DNA of 64,000 bases from positions 72,287 to 136,286 of the forward strand of contig DAIORT010000003.1 of NCBI GenBank assembly GCA_036752905.1. The letters are read 5' to 3'. This stretch comes from UBA4877 sp002399345 (GTDB lineage Bacteria > Bacillota > Thermoanaerobacteria > Thermoanaerobacterales > UBA4877). Below, piece after piece: positions 51,865 through 60,950 of the stretch; within the stretch, counting starts at the first letter, position 1; every line of letters begins with the position of its first letter. Below the pieces are notes generated by a model. The model was not told the DNA's origin. It made no database searches and was given only the letters and a program-made list of their open reading frames with translations. The translations under genes and the position numbers were made by a program.

Positions 51865-53232
51865 ATGGATATAAAAAATTACAGGAATATATATTTCGTT
51901 GGCATCGGCGGCATAAGCATGAGCGGCCTGGCCATTTTGCTAAAGTCCAAAGGCCACGAGGTATCCGGTTCCGACATAAGAGAGTCGGCTCTTACGGATA
52001 AGCTCAAATCTCATGGTATAAACGTGCACATCGGTCACGATCCTTCAAATGTAAAGGGTAGTGATCTTGTCGTATATACAGCAGCCATAAAACAGGATAA
52101 CCCAGAGCTTGTCTCGGCTAAGGAGCTAGGCATACCAGTCATGAACCGTGCATCACTTATGGGACAGGTTATGCTCCGCTACCCGAAAACCGTTGCCGTT
52201 GCGGGTAGCCACGGAAAGACTACGGCCACCTCGCTTATTTCAGTCGTCCTAATGAGGGCTGGTTTAGACCCCACGGTATTGGTTGGCGGCGAGGTTGATA
52301 TATTGGGCGGCAACGTACGAGTGGGGAGCAGCCAATACATGGTGGCCGAGTCCTGTGAGTACCAGGACAGTTTTTTAAAATTCCATCCATTTATAGGAAT
52401 TGTCCTAAATATGGAATGGGATCACGTGGACTACTTTAAAAATATGGATTCTATAAAGAAATCATTTGTAAATTTTACCAAGCTTATACCGGATGACGGA
52501 TGCTTGATCGTGTGTGGCGATAACTCCGCATCAAGCCTTTTACCTTATGTAGATTGTAATACATTGACCTTCGGATTGCAATCAAAAAACGACTGGAAGG
52601 CGGACAATATATCATATAACCAGCAGGGTTGTTCGTCTTTTGATGTTTTGTACAAAGGAAAGAAGATGGGAAACATAAGCCTTGCCATACCGGGTGAGCA
52701 TAATATATACAATGCATTAGCCGCGGCAGCGACATGTTATTCCCTCGGCATTCCGATAGATACGGTAGAAGAATATATAGATGAGTTTACGGGTACACAT
52801 AGGCGTTTTGAAATAAAAGGCCAGGCCAATGGCGCAACTGTCATAGACGACTATGGACATCATCCCTCTGAAATAAAGGCAACCTTAAAGGCAGCAAAAA
52901 ACTATCCCCACAAGAAAATCTGGTGTGTTTTCCAGCCGCATACATACACGCGGACTCACGCATTTTTAAACCAGTTTGCCGGGGCCTTCTATGATGCAGA
53001 TAGTGTCATAGTGACTGACATATATGCCGCCCGAGAAAAAGATACCGGCCTGGTAAAATCCCAGGATCTTGTGGATAAACTGAAATCCAACGGGGTTAAT
53101 GCCGTATACATGAGTGAATTCAGCAAGATAGCAGATTACCTCATGGATAATATTGAAAGCGGCGACCTTGTGATAACACAGGGCGCCGGAACTATAACCA
53201 GCCTGGGTGATATGCTCTTAAGCCGCAGCTAA
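51865..53232 (+). CDS. murC: UDP-N-acetylmuramate--L-alanine ligase
   Basis: About 455 residues. 'YFVGIGGISMSGLAILLKSKGHEVSGSD' is the MurC N-terminal Rossmann loop, 'VAVAGSHGKTTATSLIS' the ATP P-loop, and 'VFQPHTYTRT' and 'DDYGHHPSEIKAT' later signatures. It adds L-Ala to UDP-MurNAc. The ATG at 51865 is preceded by GGGAGTGG; an upstream ATG (51808) lacks a ribosome site. It overlaps the convergent CPBP gene by 4 bases. Two GGCCWGGCC copies lie in it. Confidence 0.96.
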   Translation: MDIKNYRNIYFVGIGGISMSGLAILLKSKGHEVSGSDIRESALTDKLKSHGINVHIGHDPSNVKGSDLVVYTAAIKQDNPELVSAKELGIPVMNRASLMGQVMLRYPKTVAVAGSHGKTTATSLISVVLMRAGLDPTVLVGGEVDILGGNVRVGSSQYMVAESCEYQDSFLKFHPFIGIVLNMEWDHVDYFKNMDSIKKSFVNFTKLIPDDGCLIVCGDNSASSLLPYVDCNTLTFGLQSKNDWKADNISYNQQGCSSFDVLYKGKKMGNISLAIPGEHNIYNALAAAATCYSLGIPIDTVEEYIDEFTGTHRRFEIKGQANGATVIDDYGHHPSEIKATLKAAKNYPHKKIWCVFQPHTYTRTHAFLNQFAGAFYDADSVIVTDIYAAREKDTGLVKSQDLVDKLKSNGVNAVYMSEFSKIADYLMDNIESGDLVITQGAGTITSLGDMLLSRS

Positions 53233-54110
53233 GACATCATCACCATGCGGACTATATATATAACTGCTGTGACGGCAACCGGCCAGTAATCGATGATGCC
53301 GCCTGTCGCCACATAATCAGGCTTGGGTACCTGGATATCCTGGGTTTTCCTTTTAAATCCGCGAAGCAAAAATACAAAAAGTAATATAAATGGAATAACT
53401 ATAACCGACCAGGCCAGCAATACGTCCGGTGTTATCACGACCTGGCCTGCCTCCGCCGGTGCCGACCCACCGGACATAATGCCCACCATATACATGATAA
53501 CAAGCGCAATACTGTTATTGGTAAAATGAGCTATCATACCGGCAAATATTGAATCAGTGCGATATACAAGATACGCCAGCATCATACCCAGAAACCATAT
53601 ACTGAAAAAATTTGTTGGATTTAGATGTAGTAAAGCAAACATTAGACCCGACATTATTATGCCGAATGCCTCACCTTTTGCTTCATAGCCCCTCAGTATG
53701 ACACCCCTCATCATTATTTCCTCACAGACGGCGGCCAGGCCAGCCACGATGACTAATTCCAAAGCTAATTCCGTACCATTCGTAGGCGGTGGAAGCGCCT
53801 GTGTCGGAATATGAATAAATTTAGACAAACAAAAGACACTCAATATGCCTATAAACTCTGCAACAAACCAGCCCGATACCGTTATACCCACCACATAGGG
53901 CACCAGGGATAATCTCATCCTCTTAAATCTCATAAATTCAGCGGGTTTCATATTATTCATAAACAGAAATATAAGGCTGGGAATAAGCACCAGTCCTACC
54001 TCCGTTATTATAAGACCATACATAAGATTCCATTTCTGTGCCATCGCACCTACCGATGCGAAAAGCAATAGAACGATGAAATAAAAAATGTTTATCTTTT
54101 TCAAGTTCAT
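53229..54110 (-). CDS. CPBP family intramembrane metalloprotease
   Basis: 293 residues with about eight transmembrane helices. The Abi/CAAX protease motifs are 'AAVCEEIMMRGVILRGY' (EExxxR) and 'FALLHLNPTNFFSIWFLGMMLAYLVYRT' (the conserved histidine). These enzymes include eukaryotic Rce1 relatives and bacteriocin-immunity proteins. The substrate is not known. GGGGTGG precedes the ATG. It is convergent with murC and shares its last bases. Confidence 0.85.
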   Translation of the reverse strand: MNLKKINIFYFIVLLLFASVGAMAQKWNLMYGLIITEVGLVLIPSLIFLFMNNMKPAEFMRFKRMRLSLVPYVVGITVSGWFVAEFIGILSVFCLSKFIHIPTQALPPPTNGTELALELVIVAGLAAVCEEIMMRGVILRGYEAKGEAFGIIMSGLMFALLHLNPTNFFSIWFLGMMLAYLVYRTDSIFAGMIAHFTNNSIALVIMYMVGIMSGGSAPAEAGQVVITPDVLLAWSVIVIPFILLFVFLLRGFKRKTQDIQVPKPDYVATGGIIDYWPVAVTAVIYIVRMVMMS

Positions 54111-54517
54111 ATATTACCACCCCTTTTTGTTGATATTATTCGTGTCATTATTATATATACAATACTATAACATTATAAAGAAAAAATCCAAAAAAACTCC
54201 CCTTACTATAAACAGTGGCGTTATCAACTGCATTTCACAAGGGGAACATATCATTTATTTACTTTTCTGCGGCATTTACTATTGGGATACAGTATTCTCC
54301 GCCACATCAAAATCAAGCCCCATGACCTCCTGCATGTACTTTATTGCAGCACCGTCAAATGGCACGGGCAACCACACTTGCTGTTTCATAATTATAAGTA
54401 TTTGAATCTAATTTATAATTATATTTATATATACAGTAGTCAACTATAAGGTTTGTTATCTTTAATTTGTACAACTTTTATTTTAAGTAATATAATATTT
54501 AAAAGGAGGTAATTATC
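54111..54517. other. Intergenic stretch with a possible short ORF
   Basis: About 400 AT-rich bases. A 36-codon minus-strand frame (54279-54389, beginning MKQQVWLPVPFDGAA) is open but has no ribosome site; it may be a gene remnant. The right end holds the ribosome site AAAGGAGG of the symporter gene. No other feature is seen. Confidence 0.25.
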
Positions 54518-55756
54518 ATGAAAGGAAAGAAGATGAGCATGACCACAAAAATTCTCGTTGGTCTGATTCTCGGTGTCATTGTTGGGTTTTTCTTCATGGG
54601 CTCGCCGGATATCGCCGAAACCTACATAAAACCCTTTGGCACACTTTTTTTAAACCTAATCAAAATGATCATCGTACCGCTGGTACTGAGCTCACTCGTT
54701 GTCGGCACAGCCAGTGTAGGTGATGTAACCAAGCTGGGGAGAATCGGCATCAAAACTATTGTGTATTTCTTAGTAACCACGGCCATAGCGGTCGCTATCG
54801 GCCTTATACTGGGTAATGTAATACAGCCCGGCGTAGGGCTTACACTTGCACTCCCTGAAGGCGCCGAGGTGAAAGCGGGTGAAATACCATCTATTGCAGA
54901 TACGCTTCTAAATATCATTCCCACAAATCCAATCGAAGCCATGGTAAATGCAAACATGCTGCAGGTAATAGCTTTTGCACTATTCCTGGGTATTGGGATC
55001 ACAATGATAGGAGAGAAAGGCAAGCCGCTGTATTCATTCTTTGACAGCCTGGCAGAAGTCATGTATAGCATCACCTCCATCATTATGCAGTATGCACCCA
55101 TAGGTGTTTTCGCATTGATGGTGCCTGTAGTTGCTGAAAATGGCCCGAAGGTACTCTTGCCTTTATTAAAGGTAGTAATAGCCGTATACTTAGGGTGCAT
55201 AATACATTCCATAGCGGTCTACAGTTTATCTGTAAAAATATTTGCCGGTATGAGTCCCAAGCACTTCTTTAAAGGTATATTTGAAGCGGCCATGGTAGCA
55301 TTTACAACATCATCCAGTTCGGGTACCCTTCCCGTAACCATGCGAAACGCTCAAGAAAATCTAGGCGTGCCCCAATCCATTGCTTCATTTGTACTACCTT
55401 TGGGCGCCACAATAAATATGGACGGTACGGCACTCTACCAGGGAGTATGTGCCCTGTTTATAGCGCAGATATACGGTGTAAATTTAACCATCGGCCAGCA
55501 ATTAACCGTGATATTAAGTGCTACACTGGCATCCATAGGAACGGCCGGCGTTCCCGGTGCAGGATTTATAATGCTGACCATGGTGCTGCAGTCTGTGGGG
55601 CTGCCTATCGAGGCCAGCGCACTTATAGCAGGTATCGACAGAATCCTGGACATGATCAGAACATCCATCAACATTGTAGGAGACGCCTCATGCTCGGTCG
55701 TTGTGGCCGCCACTGAAGGTGAGCTTAGAGAAACAGAGAAAAAACCAGCCTCATAG
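54518..55756 (+). CDS. DAACS family dicarboxylate/amino acid:cation symporter
   Basis: 412 residues, eight transmembrane helices plus two re-entrant hairpins. The serine-rich hairpin motif 'TTSSSSGTLPVTMRNAQENLGVP' and the 'GATINMDGTALYQGV' motif are diagnostic of the GltP/GltT/DctA family, which imports glutamate, aspartate, dicarboxylates or serine/threonine with Na+ or H+. The exact substrate is undetermined. It stands alone, with AAAGGAGG before the ATG. A weak AT-rich hairpin at about 55815-55834 may end it and the converging repressor gene. Confidence 0.93.
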   Translation: MKGKKMSMTTKILVGLILGVIVGFFFMGSPDIAETYIKPFGTLFLNLIKMIIVPLVLSSLVVGTASVGDVTKLGRIGIKTIVYFLVTTAIAVAIGLILGNVIQPGVGLTLALPEGAEVKAGEIPSIADTLLNIIPTNPIEAMVNANMLQVIAFALFLGIGITMIGEKGKPLYSFFDSLAEVMYSITSIIMQYAPIGVFALMVPVVAENGPKVLLPLLKVVIAVYLGCIIHSIAVYSLSVKIFAGMSPKHFFKGIFEAAMVAFTTSSSSGTLPVTMRNAQENLGVPQSIASFVLPLGATINMDGTALYQGVCALFIAQIYGVNLTIGQQLTVILSATLASIGTAGVPGAGFIMLTMVLQSVGLPIEASALIAGIDRILDMIRTSINIVGDASCSVVVAATEGELRETEKKPAS

Positions 55757-55842
55757 TAATTGGGTTTATGGGGATAAACAGATAAAAGAATATTTGGATA
55801 ATAGTCTTGCAAAGAAAGGATTAAAATAATCTTTGAGTCAGG

Positions 55843-57024
55843 TTAAAACTGTGGGGCAGCAAACAACTCTGAAATAACAAGAGATACTGCCCCTATTGCA
55901 CATGAATACATTCCCAACTTAGACAGCTCAATCTTTATATTGCTGTAACGTGTAATAAAACATCTCTTCTTTACAATACGCCTTATTTCTTCCAAAACTA
56001 TTTCTCCTCCGAGAGAAATGGTGTTACCAACTATAACCTTATCCGTATCAAAGGTATTAATAATATTTACTATACCAATGCCCAGGTTTTTCCCAACCTC
56101 TTTTAGTGCTTTTACCGATGCTTGATCGTTGCTTTTAGCATTATATATTATATCAAAAACAGATAAATCCAATACATCACTACTGTTATGACTAAATTCA
56201 TTCAGATAATAATTAAACAACGATTTTTCAGACGCATAGTTCTCCCAACATCCAATATTACCGCAACTACAATCATGATCACTAAAGTTAATGGTCATAT
56301 GACCCATCTCTCCCGCCAGACCATTTGATCCCCTATATAGCTCATTATTTATGATAATCCCCGTGCCTACACCTATACCGGCACTGACATATACCAAATT
56401 AGTCTCTTTCTCACCGGCCCCAAACCATTTTTCCCCTATAGCTCCCGCATTAGCTTCATTGTCTATATATGTCTTTATCCCAAAGCGCTTCTCTATAATA
56501 CTTTTTAGGTCGAGATTATACCATTTAAGATTTGGAGCCATTAGTACTGTACCGTTTTTGTAATCCACGATCCCTGGCACACCAATACCTATGCCAAGTA
56601 TACCTTTTAAAGTATTCTTGGAAAAAGAAACTGCCTCTTCCAATAACCCCACTAGCTTATCAATTATTTTTTCTTTAGTGTCTACCTTTTCTGTATTTAT
56701 ACGTTTTTCCCACAATATATCTGCTGACGGGTCCGTAACTATACAGAATATATAATTGACGCCGAGGTCAACACCTATTACATGACCGACATTATTGTTT
56801 ATTGAAAGCAAAATAGGTTTCCTGCCACCCCTGGAAGCTCCTGGACCCTCTTCAATGACGAATCCGTCAGTCATAAGCTCATCAACAAGAGATGAAACTG
56901 TTGATTTGTTTAAACCAGTTTTAACAGAAATTCCTGCTCTTGACACTTTACCATTTTTTCTTATTGCATTTAGAACGATTGATTTGTTAAGTTGCTTTAC
57001 AAGTAGCTGATCTCCCGTAATCAT
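55843..57024 (-). CDS. xylR: ROK-family xylose repressor
   Basis: 393 residues. An N-terminal winged helix-turn-helix ('ISVKTGLNKSTVSSLVDELMTDGFV') precedes a ROK sugar-kinase-like domain with 'GVDLGVNYIFCIVTD' and the zinc motif 'CSCGNIGCWENYAS'. XylR/NagC proteins release DNA on binding their sugar. It is last in the leftward operon isomerase-xylB-xylF-xylG-xylH-xylR, 11 bases after xylH, and an XylR-type operator precedes the first gene, so the role is well supported by context. Confidence 0.88.
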   Translation of the reverse strand: MITGDQLLVKQLNKSIVLNAIRKNGKVSRAGISVKTGLNKSTVSSLVDELMTDGFVIEEGPGASRGGRKPILLSINNNVGHVIGVDLGVNYIFCIVTDPSADILWEKRINTEKVDTKEKIIDKLVGLLEEAVSFSKNTLKGILGIGIGVPGIVDYKNGTVLMAPNLKWYNLDLKSIIEKRFGIKTYIDNEANAGAIGEKWFGAGEKETNLVYVSAGIGVGTGIIINNELYRGSNGLAGEMGHMTINFSDHDCSCGNIGCWENYASEKSLFNYYLNEFSHNSSDVLDLSVFDIIYNAKSNDQASVKALKEVGKNLGIGIVNIINTFDTDKVIVGNTISLGGEIVLEEIRRIVKKRCFITRYSNIKIELSKLGMYSCAIGAVSLVISELFAAPQF

Positions 57025-57035
57025 TAATTCACCTT

Positions 57036-58199
57036 TTATTCTTTATTTTTGGACTCCATGTCTAACCAAACTGCCATTAATAGTATAATACCCTTTACAA
57101 CGTACTGCCAAAAAGGGGCAGCATTCAACATGCTCATTCCATTATCTATACTTGCCATCACCAATGTGCCAATCATAGTACCGCCAACTGTACCAGATCC
57201 ACCAGCTAAGCTTGCGCCTCCTATCACACATGATGCAATTGCATCCGTTTCCGCATTCTGTCCTGCGGCAACAGAAGCAGCATTTAATCTCGAAGTAAGA
57301 AGTACACCGGCAGTCGCTGCCATTAAACCACTTATTGCAAATATTATCAAAATAATCTTTTTCGCATCAATGCCTGAAAGGATGGCCGCTTCTTTATTAC
57401 CTCCCACAGCATAAACCCTTCTTCCAAATACCATCTTGTTCGATACATAGTTAAAAATCATTGCAATCACTACAAGGATAAAAACCGGTATAGGTATACC
57501 TTGATACATATTTAATATCAGAACAACTGCAAAAACTAGTATAGATGAACCAATGAATTTGCTAACATCCACTTTAATTAATGAAACATCAAAATTATGT
57601 TTCATCTTTGTCTTCCTGTTATGTATCATATTAAAAAGCATTGCAACAATAATAATAGCACCCATAATATACCCAACAGTTGGCGTAAAATAGGCCTGAC
57701 CGATAAATTGAAAATCATCACTTAGCGGGGCAATTGTCATACCCTTGCTTATCCCGATCAAAACTCCCCTAAATATAAGCATACCCGCAAGGGTAGCAAT
57801 AAATGAAGGTACATTTCTGTATGCTACCCAATAGCCGTTCCACAACCCCAACAATAGTCCGGCTACCAGTGTTATTAATATTGACACAATCCCATTAACA
57901 TTGTACCAAACATTGAGAATAGCGGCAATGCCACCCAGTAACCCCATCATTGAACCTACCGAAAGATCAATGTGACCGGCAATTATAACAAATATCATAC
58001 CAATAGATAATAACCCCGTAATTGCCATTTGTCTAAATAAATTTGATAAATTCCTCGGTGTCAAAAAAGAACCATGCGTGGAAACAGAGAAAATTATCCA
58101 TATAGCAAGCAGTGCTATTATCATCGTATAAGTCCTGATATCAAATTTAAAAACCTTAAACATGTTGGTTTTTACGCTTTCTTCCTCACTATTTATCAA
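57036..58199 (-). CDS. xylH: Xylose ABC transporter permease
   Basis: 387 residues with about ten transmembrane helices of the BPD_transp_2 (ribose/xylose permease) family: 'IIFSVSTHGSFLTPRNLSNLFRQ', 'VIIAGHIDLSVGSMMGLLG', 'ASCVIGGASLAGGSGTVGGTMIG'. It forms the channel with XylG. The TTG start lies within the end of xylG (11-base overlap) after GGAGGTG. Length is typical of XylH rather than the shorter RbsC. Confidence 0.9.
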   Translation of the reverse strand: MINSEEESVKTNMFKVFKFDIRTYTMIIALLAIWIIFSVSTHGSFLTPRNLSNLFRQMAITGLLSIGMIFVIIAGHIDLSVGSMMGLLGGIAAILNVWYNVNGIVSILITLVAGLLLGLWNGYWVAYRNVPSFIATLAGMLIFRGVLIGISKGMTIAPLSDDFQFIGQAYFTPTVGYIMGAIIIVAMLFNMIHNRKTKMKHNFDVSLIKVDVSKFIGSSILVFAVVLILNMYQGIPIPVFILVVIAMIFNYVSNKMVFGRRVYAVGGNKEAAILSGIDAKKIILIIFAISGLMAATAGVLLTSRLNAASVAAGQNAETDAIASCVIGGASLAGGSGTVGGTMIGTLVMASIDNGMSMLNAAPFWQYVVKGIILLMAVWLDMESKNKE

Positions 58200-59721
58200 T
58201 TTTACTTACACCTCCTATTGCACTTCTCATTATCATTTCCTGTGTAACATTATTATTTTCAAATTCTCCTGTAATTTCACCTTCATGCATAACAATTATC
58301 CTGTCACTTATACCCAATATCTCCGGGATCTCAGAAGAAACCATAATTATAGATATTCCCTCTTCCACCAGGTCAAACATTATCTTATATATTTCGTATT
58401 TGGCACCAACATCAATACCTCTTGTTGGTTCATCTAAAATAAGTATTTTGGGCTCAGCTAATAATGCCTTTGCCAAAACAACCTTCTGTTGATTTCCTCC
58501 GCTGAGTTTATTTACTAAATCATCAAAACTAGAAACTTTTATTTCAAGCCTGTCCACATACTTCTTTATGTCCTCTGATTCCGCTATTTCATCCACCTCA
58601 CCAAATGATTTATTGTACTTGTTGATCGTAGCCAACGTAATATTCTTTTTAACACTCATTGAGCCTACGAGACCTTGCCGTTTTCTATCTTCCGGCACCA
58701 TAAAAATACCATTCTTTATAGCATCCTTAGGGCTATTTACTTGAATCAATCTGCCATTTAAGTACAATTTACCTTCATGTCTACTGGGATACGAGCCAAA
58801 TACGCTTGAAACCAACTCAGTCCTGCCCGCTCCGATTAAACCTGCAATGCCAAGTATTTCACCCTCTCTTAATGTAAAGTTAATATCGTTAACAACTTTT
58901 TTATCGGTATGGATACCATAGGCATTGAACCCCACACCTTTAAGTATCACTTGACCCACATTATGCTCTCTTCTGGGGAACAAATCTGTTATCTCTCTAC
59001 CAACCATCATCCTTATTATTTCTTCTTCATTTATTTCCTTTATATCAGCTGAACCAACAGTATTACCATCTCGTAATACTGTTACATTGTCCGCAATTTG
59101 AAAAACTTCATCTAACTTATGGGAAATGTATATACAAGTCATCCCATTATTTTTCATTCGTCTTAAAATATTCATAAGTATTTCAACCTCAGGGTCAGTA
59201 AGCGGAGCAGTTGGCTCATCAAGAATCAATAAGTCTGTCTTTCTTGATAATGCTTTAGCAATCTCTATCATTTGCTGCTGACCTATTCCCAGATCTTTTA
59301 TTTTAGTATATGGATTTATGTTAAGCCCAAGTTCTTTAAGTAACTTAAGCGTACGGACATATACCTCATTAAAATCCATAACCCCATTTTTATTCGGCTC
59401 GTTGCCTATAAAAATATTTTCCGCTACAGATAGTTCTTTAATTAAAGCCAGTTCCTGATGTATTATGGCAATTCCCTTTTCCTCGGCATCTTTAATATTA
59501 CTAATCATCAGATTCTCGCCATTAAAAATAATCTCCCCGTTATATGTTCCGTATGGATATATACCACTTAATATCTTCATCAATGTAGACTTCCCCGCAC
59601 CGTTTTCACCACAGAGAGCATGAATTTCTCCTCGTTTTACCTTTAAAGAAACTTTATTTAGCGCTCTTACACCGACAAAATTCTTAGTTATATTTTTCAT
59701 TTGCAGCAAATAATCATTCAT
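58189..59721 (-). CDS. xylG: Xylose ABC transporter ATP-binding protein
   Basis: About 510 residues with two ABC domains in tandem, as usual for carbohydrate CUT2 importers. First: Walker A 'GENGAGKSTLMKILSG', signature 'LGIGQQQMIEIAKAL', Walker B 'LLILDEPTAPL'. Second: 'LIGAGRTELVSSVFG', 'LSGGNQQKVVLAKAL', 'ILILDEPTRGID'. The start near 59721 follows GGCGGTGAG. Energises XylFH uptake. Confidence 0.93.
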   Translation of the reverse strand: MNDYLLQMKNITKNFVGVRALNKVSLKVKRGEIHALCGENGAGKSTLMKILSGIYPYGTYNGEIIFNGENLMISNIKDAEEKGIAIIHQELALIKELSVAENIFIGNEPNKNGVMDFNEVYVRTLKLLKELGLNINPYTKIKDLGIGQQQMIEIAKALSRKTDLLILDEPTAPLTDPEVEILMNILRRMKNNGMTCIYISHKLDEVFQIADNVTVLRDGNTVGSADIKEINEEEIIRMMVGREITDLFPRREHNVGQVILKGVGFNAYGIHTDKKVVNDINFTLREGEILGIAGLIGAGRTELVSSVFGSYPSRHEGKLYLNGRLIQVNSPKDAIKNGIFMVPEDRKRQGLVGSMSVKKNITLATINKYNKSFGEVDEIAESEDIKKYVDRLEIKVSSFDDLVNKLSGGNQQKVVLAKALLAEPKILILDEPTRGIDVGAKYEIYKIMFDLVEEGISIIMVSSEIPEILGISDRIIVMHEGEITGEFENNNVTQEMIMRSAIGGVSKIDK

Positions 59722-59774
59722 CATCTCACCGCCTTTATTAATAGGGGGAAGGCTAAACATTCCCCCTATTGTTA

Positions 59775-60878
59775 TTATTTCTGAGGCCACTGTTCTTTGG
59801 GAATATTCTTGTATACATTTTCTAATGTCTGAAAACCATCCTTTATAACTGTATCCACCATATTATCTTTATTTACAACTATTGGATCAAGTAAAAGTGA
59901 CGGAACATCAATTTTACCATTATTAGTTTTACCATTTGCAGCGATATCCTTGCCCTTTGCCATTGCTACAGCTGTTTGTGCGGCCTTTGTAGCAATTTCT
60001 TTTATAGGCTTATACACTGTCATTGTTTGTTTCCCTTCAACGATTCTCTGGCAAGCTGCCAAATCAGCATCCTGTCCTGAAACCGCCACTTCCCCATCAA
60101 GTTTCTGAGCTGCAAGAGCTTGAATCGCACCTCCTGCAGTGCTATCATTAGAAGCAACAACGGCATCAATATCATTATTTGCTGCTGTCAGTGCATTTTC
60201 TATTATTTTTAATGCCTCTTCTGGCAGCCAATCTTTAACCCATTGATCCCCTATAACCTTTATATCGCCTTTGTCTATACGTGGCTGTAAAACCTTCAAT
60301 TGACCTTGTCTGAGAAGCTTTGCGTTATTATCCGTGGGAGAACCGCCTAGTAAGAAATAGTTACCCTTTGGTGCTGCCTTAACTACCCCGTCTGCTTGTA
60401 ACTCACCTACTCTAACACTGTCAAAAGAAATATAATCGTCCAAATCAGCATTAGTTATCATCCTGTCATAAGCAAGTACCTTTACACCTGCCTTATGTGC
60501 CACATCAACCACAGGTGCCAAAGCATCACCATTGTGAGCTATTATGACTAAAACATTTATATCTTGTGAGATCAAATTCTCCGCCTGCGAAAGCTGGGTC
60601 GAATCATCACCATTGGCTGACTGCACCAGAACATCTGCACCTAATTCATTTGCCTTTTTTACAAAAGTATCCTTGTCATGCTGCCATCTTTCCAGTCTTA
60701 GATCATCCATACTTAGACCAATTTTTATCTTTCCTTTTTTCGCTGCGGTTGTTGTACTCTGGTCTTTACCTTTAGACACCTCATCATTACCTACAGTATT
60801 TGCACAACCTGCTATTGATACTGCCACCATTAAAACAAGTAGGATTGCAAGCAATACATTTGATAGCGTTTTCCTCAT
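59775..60878 (-). CDS. xylF: D-xylose-binding lipoprotein
   Basis: 367 residues. Signal with lipobox SIAGC, then a periplasmic-binding-protein type 1 fold. 'KIGLSMDDLRLERWQHDKD', 'VLAYDRMITNADLDDYISFDS' and 'VVASNDSTAGGAIQAL' closely follow XylF of enteric and clostridial systems. It captures xylose outside the membrane for XylGH. GAAAGAGGTG precedes the ATG. Confidence 0.92.
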   Translation of the reverse strand: MRKTLSNVLLAILLVLMVAVSIAGCANTVGNDEVSKGKDQSTTTAAKKGKIKIGLSMDDLRLERWQHDKDTFVKKANELGADVLVQSANGDDSTQLSQAENLISQDINVLVIIAHNGDALAPVVDVAHKAGVKVLAYDRMITNADLDDYISFDSVRVGELQADGVVKAAPKGNYFLLGGSPTDNNAKLLRQGQLKVLQPRIDKGDIKVIGDQWVKDWLPEEALKIIENALTAANNDIDAVVASNDSTAGGAIQALAAQKLDGEVAVSGQDADLAACQRIVEGKQTMTVYKPIKEIATKAAQTAVAMAKGKDIAANGKTNNGKIDVPSLLLDPIVVNKDNMVDTVIKDGFQTLENVYKNIPKEQWPQK

Positions 60879-60950
60879 TACTATACACCTCTTTCCCTAT
60901 AGTATAATTATCTTGCATATACCCTTTATATATTTATAGATATCACCCCT

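Larger units (their letters stand above)
3301..53741. repeat. Dispersed iterated palindrome GGCCWGGCC (21 copies)
   Basis: Exact copies start at 3301, 3990, 7821, 10925, 14490, 16943, 22680, 25803, 28020, 31924, 32514, 36520, 40282, 41998, 42916, 44756, 46526, 51729, 51925, 52819 and 53733. The motif is self-complementary around its central A/T. Eighteen copies are read as GGC-CWG-GCC (Gly-Leu/Gln-Ala) in unrelated proteins, two in other frames (36520, 44756), one is intergenic. The entry spans the first to last copy; the sequence between is not repeat. Confidence 0.9.

Noticed and set aside
3301..53741. GGCCWGGCC as a transposon end or CRISPR repeat
   Set aside because: Copies are only 9 bases, irregularly spaced, mostly inside intact genes, and have no shared flanks.
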